NCBI GenBank assembly: GCA_017745015.1
Contig: JAGIAF010000022.1
Span: forward strand, 1 to 18,369
Direction of reading: 5' to 3'
Length of the DNA stretch: 18,369 bases
Origin: Bdellovibrio sp.
GTDB lineage: Bacteria > Bdellovibrionota > Bdellovibrionia > Bdellovibrionales > Bdellovibrionaceae
Position 1 is the first letter of the stretch, and each line of letters starts with the position of its first letter. This document shows, piece after piece, positions 14,648-18,369 of the stretch. The notes beneath the pieces were generated by a model that had not been told where the DNA came from, did not search any database, and worked only from the letters and a program-made list of their open reading frames with translations. The translations under genes were made by a program, and so were the position numbers.

Positions 14648-15451
14648 ATGAAGAAGATTTTTCTCAAGCGAAATTGGGTGCGCCTCTATTCCTTCCTGCT
14701 GTTGTTATTTTTGACAACTGTTGCCCAAGCTGCACCCAAGGTTCTTGATAGCTATTCAGAGCAGAACGGTGGCTTCGTGCAACTGCCCCGTGGTTCTTAC
14801 GTTCAAGGCTCGGTAAGCCATGGTGGCATTCAGCCAGATTACAATCTCAGCATAGAAGACCCGGCCCTTGATGACTTTCTAAAAAGAATCGTTCAGCTTG
14901 TGAACTCCAATACCGAAATACAGGCCCTTGAAAAATACGGACAAACAGAACGAGCTCGTAATTTAAAAATTGCCCTGGTCACTGAGACCATCCGCAAGAC
15001 GTTGCCCTCTAAAGAATACGATTCCGCACCTTACCTGAAAGTTCTTCGTGAGCATCGCGAAGAAGCCAAGGACATCAATCTTGGCTCCTATATTCAATGT
15101 CGAGCTGGAGTTTGCCGCGAAAATGCTTTGTTAACTCATCAGGCTCTTCAAGTACTGAAGATCGAAAGCTATTACGTTTATACTCAAGCGCAGATTGGAA
15201 ATAGAATCGAAGACCACGCCGTTGTCGTCGTAAAAGATAAAACTCGCCTGTGGATCGTGGATCCTTACAATGCAACATTCCACGGTCGCGACTTTAACGA
15301 AATGACCGCTGCAAGATCCCTGACGCAAGTTCCTTACTTGATTGCCCCTTATGCCCGACAAACGAACTACGTCGGCCGAATCCGAAAAGTCTTAGATTAC
15401 CCCATCTACTGGCGCCCTAACACTGCGCTTTGCGCGCATGCGTTTGATTAA
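14648..15451 (+). CDS. Secreted transglutaminase-like cysteine protein
   Basis: I start at the ATG at 14648; an upstream GTG at 14588 lies inside the preceding terminator. The 267-residue product opens with a Sec signal (basic MKKIFLKRNWVR, then a Leu/Phe-rich core, cleavage after AQA at residue 28). The second half has the transglutaminase-fold triad pattern: Cys156 in RAGVCREN, His190 in EDHAVVVV and Asp205 in WIVDPYN. This fold hydrolyses or transfers acyl groups at Gln or peptide amides; in bacteria it is often a peptidase or cross-linking enzyme of the envelope. A second Cys (151) sits close to the nucleophile. No clear Shine-Dalgarno precedes the ATG. The substrate is unknown; an envelope or peptidoglycan-related role is inference. 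Confidence 0.78.
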   Translation: MKKIFLKRNWVRLYSFLLLLFLTTVAQAAPKVLDSYSEQNGGFVQLPRGSYVQGSVSHGGIQPDYNLSIEDPALDDFLKRIVQLVNSNTEIQALEKYGQTERARNLKIALVTETIRKTLPSKEYDSAPYLKVLREHREEAKDINLGSYIQCRAGVCRENALLTHQALQVLKIESYYVYTQAQIGNRIEDHAVVVVKDKTRLWIVDPYNATFHGRDFNEMTAARSLTQVPYLIAPYARQTNYVGRIRKVLDYPIYWRPNTALCAHAFD

Positions 15452-15541
15452 ATAATTAGGTCTATTTCGACGAATGAGTCGCCCTCTGCATATTCTTTAG
15501 TCACTTCACGCTTTGACTCGGAACATCAGAGCCCGTGATCG

Positions 15542-15569
15542 TTGACCTTTGAGAATAGACAAGTATCAT
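15542..15569 (+). promoter_or_regulatory. Promoter of tRNA-Leu
   Basis: TTGACC (15542-15547) and TATCAT (15564-15569) are separated by 16 bases, giving a start about 7 bases before the tRNA 5' end. It is among the best sigma-70-like matches in the window and is well placed for a stable RNA. Confidence 0.65.
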
Positions 15570-15582
15570 CAATGCCTTGCGT

Positions 15583-15674
15583 GCCCCGGTGGCGAAACTG
15601 GTAGACGCACAGGACTTAAAATCCTGAGCTTCCTTTACAGGGGCGTGCCGGTTCAAGTCCGGCCCGGGGCACCA
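15583..15674 (+). tRNA. tRNA-Leu (anticodon UAA)
   Basis: The acceptor arms GCCCCGG (15583-15589) and CCGGGGC (15664-15670) pair fully, followed by discriminator A and an encoded CCA (15672-15674). The anticodon stem CAGGA/TCCTG encloses loop CTTAAAA with anticodon TAA at 15617-15619, reading UUA. The TψC arm carries GGTTCAAGTCC. The long variable arm makes it class II, as for leucine, serine and tyrosine; the anticodon fixes leucine. Length with CCA is 92 bases. Confidence 0.97.
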
Positions 15675-15711
15675 CTCTCAAGAATTTCTATTCCTAATTC
15701 AAAAGAGGCCT

Positions 15712-16092
15712 ATGAAAACATCCCTGAAGCCCTTTCATGATGCCTTAAAAAACTTAGAAGAAGCCTTATCAATTGCAAATCCTTCAGATCTTGAACGTGA
15801 TGGCACCATTCAACGCTTTGAATACTGTTATGAAATTCTTTGGAAGTCTGCGCAAAGAATTCTAAAAGAAAATGAAGTCAATGCCGAGACTCCAAAAACG
15901 GTTTTTCGTGAATTAGGCCGCCTCGGCTGGATTCAAAATGTGGAGGACTGGTTTGACTTTCAAAAAGCACGCAATGAAACCAGCCACGAATATGGTTTAA
16001 AGCTCGCTCTTCATAGCTACCAACTAGCAAAAAAAATTCTTCCTCTGGCAAAAAATCTTTACCAAATTTTGGACGAGAAAAGCCGTGATTAA
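15712..16092 (+). CDS. HEPN-domain toxin of a HEPN/MNT toxin-antitoxin pair (HepT/HI0074-like)
   Basis: This 126-residue all-helical protein matches the family once called nucleotidyltransferase substrate-binding protein. The HEPN RNase motif R-x4-H is intact: R87-N88-ETS-H92 in KARNETSHEY. Earlier conserved marks include the RFEYCYEILWKSAQ segment (35-48) and the PKTVFREL turn. In studied HepT/MntA pairs the HEPN protein is an RNase toxin, in some cases acting on tRNA, and its partner silences it by AMPylation of a Tyr; Y94, two residues after the catalytic His, is a good candidate for that site. The start has AAGAGG three bases before it. It begins 38 bases after tRNA-Leu with no terminator between, so the tRNA promoter may drive it. 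It overlaps the next gene by eight bases. Confidence 0.88.
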   Translation: MKTSLKPFHDALKNLEEALSIANPSDLERDGTIQRFEYCYEILWKSAQRILKENEVNAETPKTVFRELGRLGWIQNVEDWFDFQKARNETSHEYGLKLALHSYQLAKKILPLAKNLYQILDEKSRD

Positions 16093-16411
16093 GCCTTTGG
16101 GCCTTTTACCTGAGCAAATTGATTTTATAGAAAGAACTCTTCAAGAGCTGCTTAAAAATAAACGAGTTATTAACGTCTCTATATTTGGCTCCAGAGTTCG
16201 CGGTGACTATCGCCAGTACTCAGATCTGGATCTATGGATTGAAAGTACTCCAGAGCTTAGCCGATCCGAAGAATCCACACTTCGCCTTAGATTTGAAGAG
16301 TCTGACCTACCTATCAAAATTGATATAGTCACTCCTGAAAGTTGTCATGCAGACTATCGAGAGAACATCATGTCAGAAAAAAAGCTCTGGTTTTCTTCGT
16401 CGCCCCCTTAG
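16085..16411 (+). CDS. MNT-type nucleotidyltransferase antitoxin (MntA/HI0073-like)
   Basis: The 108-residue product is a minimal nucleotidyltransferase. It shows the family signature FGSRVRGDYRQYSDLDL: G35-S36 of the GS motif, D47 and D49 of the DxD, and a third carboxylate D80 in IKIDIV. All three metal-binding Asp are present, so the enzyme should be active. In characterised pairs MntA transfers AMP from ATP to HepT and so neutralises it. It starts with GTG at 16085, inside the end of the HEPN gene (eight-base overlap), the arrangement of translationally coupled toxin-antitoxin genes; a strong ribosome site is not seen. The C-terminus (KLWFSSSPP) is polar. No terminator is obvious after it. 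Confidence 0.88.
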   Translation: MIKPLGLLPEQIDFIERTLQELLKNKRVINVSIFGSRVRGDYRQYSDLDLWIESTPELSRSEESTLRLRFEESDLPIKIDIVTPESCHADYRENIMSEKKLWFSSSPP

Positions 16412-16446
16412 CCTGGCTTTTCCTTTTATCCATTCAAGATGACTGA

Positions 16447-16680
16447 TCAGGCTTTGGATGCGAAACCGGTATTATTGTTCACAGCTCCATTCAAGTTTTG
16501 ACGAAGGACTGCTCTATTAGATATATCAAATTCAATCGTAGACCAAATAGGAAATTTAGCCTCCGTGGCTAGGTAATCATTGCCGTTAATTTTAACTTTA
16601 CTTCCGACACTCCCATCTTGAATCGCGAGACCGGAAAAGAACACATTTCCGTCAGCAACAGTTGCATCTTGGGTAAGTGG
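16447..16680 (-). pseudogene. Remnant of the 3' end of an unidentified gene
   Basis: On the minus strand a frame runs from after an in-frame TAA (16683-16681) to a stop at 16447, coding about 77 residues (LPLTQDATVADG ... TGFASKA). There is no ATG, only a GTG (16644) in the middle with no ribosome site, and upstream sequence looks non-coding. The composition, rich in Gly, Asn, Val and Ile with NGNDY and FDISN, resembles a beta-rich surface domain. I read it as the surviving C-terminus of a larger, lost gene. It might instead be noise: the frame is short and no family is recognised. Confidence 0.4.
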
Positions 16681-16882
16681 TAATTAAGACACTACTGAGA
16701 AATCGGTTTTTTTTTAACAAGAGGATTAGAGCCTGTCGTTGAGGTCTAAGGTCTAAGGCAGACAAAAGCACATTTTTAAGCCAATTACATAACAGATAGC
16801 AACTCTCTCTTAAGATATTCCCCGATCATGAGTCCTTATGTTGCACTCCCCGCCCCGATAGGGGCCTCCGAGGACTGCTAAA

Positions 16883-16896
16883 AAATCCGACAACCC
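16883..16896. repeat. 14-bp direct repeat, copy 1 (second at 17753-17766)
   Basis: AAATCCGACAACCC occurs identically at 16883-16896 and 17753-17766, 870 bases apart in the same orientation, in gene-free sequence on either side of the small secreted protein gene. A 14-base match is unlikely by chance in so short a window. The flanks are not clearly alike, apart from a following GA-ATAT-like stretch. Confidence 0.6.
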
Positions 16897-16913
16897 ATTG
16901 GACATATAAGAAT

Positions 16914-16945
16914 AAAAAAAGGGAGTTCATGTGAACTCCCTTTTT
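16914..16945 (-). terminator. Rho-independent terminator of the glycine-tailed secreted protein
   Basis: GGGAGTTC (16921-16928), loop ATGT, and GAACTCCC (16933-16940) form a perfect stem. A7 on the left gives a U7 tract on the minus strand and T5 on the right gives a weaker one on the plus strand. It is 36 bases after the stop of the minus-strand gene. Confidence 0.9.
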
Positions 16946-16980
16946 GTGCACCAAGACAATGAAATGACCTGGAGTGAGTC

Positions 16981-17379
16981 TTACTCTCCCCAGCCGCCAC
17001 CACCGCCCAGTCCGCCACCGACGTTAACGACGGACACTTCCGGGTCTACCACAAATCTGCATGCCGCATGGGTTTCGTTCTTAATATTAACACCGATTTC
17101 CATTGCCATTACAGTAAGACCTCTTGTGCCAAATGGAACTCTCACGGTCCAATGATAGTAAGTTCCATCTCCCAGACCCGTAGATCGGATAAAAGTGCTA
17201 TCAAGTGATGGCACCAGGTTATCAAGGCTTCTCGCCTTCGGAGCATTCTCCTGAACGATCATCGGCACTTGTTGCATTATTTGAGCAGCACACTTTGGAT
17301 TTAGATCACCGTTAAAGTCATAAGCCAAAGCTCCGGAGCTTGTTGCAGTTAATAACATTGCTAGAATAAGTTTTTTCAT
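16981..17379 (-). CDS. Small secreted protein with glycine-rich tail, unknown function
   Basis: The 132-residue product has a clear Sec signal (MKKLILAMLLTATSSGALA, cleavage after residue 19), a good ribosome site (AAGGAAC before the ATG) and its own terminator, so the gene is convincing. The mature part has two cysteines (about positions 30 and 107) that could form one disulfide, a middle with alternating beta-type segments (YYHWTVRVPFG, GLTVMAMEIGV), and a tail of Gly with a final WGE. I do not recognise a family. It is likely periplasmic or secreted. A TATCAT-like -10 lies about 30 bases before the start. Confidence 0.78.
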   Translation of the reverse strand: MKKLILAMLLTATSSGALAYDFNGDLNPKCAAQIMQQVPMIVQENAPKARSLDNLVPSLDSTFIRSTGLGDGTYYHWTVRVPFGTRGLTVMAMEIGVNIKNETHAACRFVVDPEVSVVNVGGGLGGGGGWGE

Positions 17380-17544
17380 GTTCGTTCCTTTTTTTTAAAT
17401 GATATCGTTAATGGGTTTACTTTTTCTTTTCACGATTCATCAGGTGCCAGAACTATTCCAACGGACACTCGTATTTATTTTGATTTGGGGAACACTGCTG
17501 TCTAAATGTTTGACAACTAGTTGTGGACTGCGTGCGATATGTTG

Positions 17545-17643
17545 TGGGATTTCAAAAGCTTAGTGGGTCTCGAGTGAAAATTCCAGAAAGGTGACAAATA
17601 AGGCTCAGAAATGCTGTCCTCTTTTAGGAGAACAGCATTTTTT
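17545..17643 (+). ncRNA. Candidate small RNA ending in a terminator
   Basis: A consensus TTGACA (17510-17515) is followed 17 bases later by TGCGAT (17533-17538), a poor -10, and about 100 bases further by a terminator hairpin with no protein gene in between. The transcript would be roughly 100 bases. The terminator is convincing; the promoter and the RNA are conjecture, and the terminator could serve another unseen transcript. Confidence 0.25.
17609..17643 (+). terminator. Rho-independent terminator with no matching gene
   Basis: AAATGCTGT (17609-17617) and ACAGCATTT (17632-17640) pair over nine bases with a further TCCT/AGGA inside, followed by a T6 run through 17643. It points rightward, but no plus-strand gene lies upstream for over a kilobase. 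Confidence 0.75.
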
Positions 17644-17752
17644 CTTGCAATGCTTTTATGCCTATTTTTTCAAAGGCTTTTGGATGATGTGGATTGCGTG
17701 ACTCAATGTCGCTTTGGAAATCTTGATCGTTAAAGAAAAATCCGCAAGAACC

Positions 17753-17766
17753 AAATCCGACAACCC
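17753..17766. repeat. 14-bp direct repeat, copy 2
   Basis: Identical to 16883-16896 (AAATCCGACAACCC). It lies 27 bases beyond the stop of the small membrane ORF on the minus strand. Confidence 0.6.
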
Positions 17767-17793
17767 TCTAGATATGTGGTAGGCGTGCGCAGT

Positions 17794-18003
17794 TTATACG
17801 GTTTCTTCAGCGATGGGTCCCAGAGATTGTGGATAGTGCTGATCTAAAAATGCTCCCGCCTCTTTGGGGGAGGCATTTAGAAATTCATTAAACTTCGGAA
17901 TGAGCAACATCAACGGAGTCAGCAAAATCAAAATACCAGCGCCACCATATGCGGCGTCCTCAAGCAATTCTGATTCCGCCCGAATTAAACCAAATAGATT
18001 CAA
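17794..18003 (-). CDS. Small putative membrane protein, start uncertain
   Basis: A 69-residue frame starts at a TTG (18003) and encodes one probable membrane span (GGAGILILLTPLMLLIPKF, about 20-38) with a short polar tail ending in PIAEETV. No ribosome site precedes the TTG. A strong AGGAAG site 18031-18036 instead precedes an ATG at 18025 in another frame, which meets a TGA after five codons, just five bases before the TTG. Either a leader peptide couples to reinitiation at TTG, or a one-base frameshift broke a longer gene whose real N-terminus is the ATG at 18025. The family is not recognised. It lies downstream of, and on the same strand as, an outer-membrane protein gene. Confidence 0.45.
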   Translation of the reverse strand: MNLFGLIRAESELLEDAAYGGAGILILLTPLMLLIPKFNEFLNASPKEAGAFLDQHYPQSLGPIAEETV

Positions 18004-18023
18004 TACGTCACCCGGCCAACATC

Positions 18024-18050
18024 ATTCTGACTTCCTGAACTAGTCAGAAT
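18024..18050 (-). promoter_or_regulatory. Leader hairpin overlapping a ribosome site and ATG
   Basis: ATTCTGACT (18024-18032) and AGTCAGAAT (18042-18050) are perfect 9-bp inverted repeats with a 9-base loop. On the minus-strand RNA the AGGAAG site spans the loop and stem, and the ATG at 18025 begins at the stem's end. The stem could control initiation, or the dyad could be an operator. Confidence 0.5.
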
Positions 18051-18111
18051 ACGACATAAATGAATCTTGCGGAACCGCAGCGGAAATGAAAACGACAACT
18101 TTGAACGCGAG

Positions 18112-18369
18112 CTAAAAAACGTATCCTAACGACACTCCAGCCATGGTGTTCACCACGGCCTCCACTGGAATATCGAAGCCTTGCGAGGCATCAAGGGCTC
18201 CATTCCAAATGTTTTTATCTTCTGAAACAACTCGGGCGAATAATTTAAAAAGAAGTCGTTCTGAAATATAATTATAAAAGCCAACCGAACCTGTTAGATT
18301 TCCATTAAATCCATATATCTCACCTCCCGTTAGAGGAGAAGACCATGAGATCCAACTGTAAGACAAACC
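18112..18369 (-). CDS. C-terminal end of an outer-membrane beta-barrel protein, cut by window edge
   Basis: The frame is open from the right edge to a TAG at 18112-18114, about 85 residues. It shows alternating polar and hydrophobic residues with many aromatics and Gly (GFNGNLTGSVGFYNYISE, LLFKLFARV), and it ends in GVSLGYVF. A terminal Phe after a strand of this type is the usual signal for BAM-assisted outer-membrane insertion. The N-terminal part is outside the window, so the family (porin-like, OmpA-barrel or other) cannot be told. Confidence 0.65.
   Translation of the reverse strand, partial: GLSYSWISWSSPLTGGEIYGFNGNLTGSVGFYNYISERLLFKLFARVVSEDKNIWNGALDASQGFDIPVEAVVNTMAGVSLGYVF

Larger units (their letters stand above)
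16681..16980. other. Gene-free stretch with small palindromes
   Basis: No gene is supported here. It holds a T9 run (16706-16714), a 7-base tandem duplication (GGTCTAA twice, near 16743), a GCCCC-GATA-GGGGC hairpin (16852-16865), one copy of a 14-base motif (16883-16896) and a terminator (16914-16945). Confidence 0.6.
17380..17793. other. Gene-free stretch
   Basis: No convincing protein gene is present on either strand. The stretch contains a perfect TTGACA (17510-17515), a strong plus-strand hairpin terminator (17609-17643) and the second copy of the 14-base motif (17753-17766). Together these leave room for a small RNA, listed separately. Confidence 0.6.

Noticed and set aside
15549..15740. 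63-codon frame across tRNA-Leu
   Set aside because: It reads through the tRNA gene and into the HEPN start; no ribosome site or family match.
16742..16757. GGTCTAA tandem repeat
   Set aside because: Only two short units in non-coding DNA; not evidence of a CRISPR or satellite array. No CRISPR array is present anywhere in the window.
15664..18369. Integration-site duplication of the tRNA-Leu 3' end
   Set aside because: I looked for a second copy of the acceptor/TψC end to the right and saw none within the window.

Overview
The window looks like chromosomal DNA from a Gram-negative bacterium of moderate GC content. The evidence is outer-membrane-type proteins, Sec and Tat signal peptides, two lipoproteins, an RND efflux pump with its TolC-type partner, and AGGAG-type ribosome sites. 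The mix of a Tat-exported high-potential iron-sulfur protein, a MerC-type membrane protein, a secreted HNH nuclease, a secreted transglutaminase-fold protein and many small exported proteins is what I would expect from a Bdellovibrio-like predator (Bdellovibrionota). That assignment is inference; no marker gene in the window proves it.

Layout. Positions 1-1154 (-) hold the N-terminal part of a lipoprotein that runs off the left edge. It is divergent from a fadD-type acyl-CoA ligase (1273-2937, +). The convergent gap between fadD and a HiPIP gene (3079-3468, -) is almost filled by a roughly 135-bp nested palindromic element with T5 tracts at both ends. A MerC-family gene (-) and a SelO/YdiU protein AMPylase (+) follow, divergently arranged. 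A small exported protein (5923-6243, +) then meets, at a bidirectional terminator, an operon transcribed leftward: TolC-like outer-membrane factor, then RND pump, translationally coupled and without a membrane-fusion-protein gene in the window. Upstream lies a small cysteine-rich lipoprotein (-), divergent from a secreted HNH nuclease (+) whose stop overlaps the start of an RluA-family pseudouridine synthase. Next come a DASS/SLC13 carboxylate transporter with a possible 5'-UTR hairpin at its ribosome site, a secreted transglutaminase-like protein, and tRNA-Leu(UAA).

Immediately behind the tRNA is a complete HEPN/MNT pair (HepT-like RNase plus MntA-like nucleotidyltransferase), i.e. a toxin-antitoxin module probably reached by tRNA-Leu transcription. 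The last 2 kb (16.4-18.4 kb) has low gene density: a start-less gene remnant, a small secreted glycine-tailed protein, a possible small RNA, a 14-bp direct repeat, a small membrane ORF with a leader hairpin, and the C-terminus of an outer-membrane beta-barrel protein cut by the right edge. This part looks like accessory, decaying sequence.

The features most worth following are the palindromic element at 2941-3076, the tRNA-linked HEPN/MNT module, the symmetric TATGATA divergent promoter at 11240-11250, and the structured leaders before the DASS gene and before the 18.0-kb ORF.
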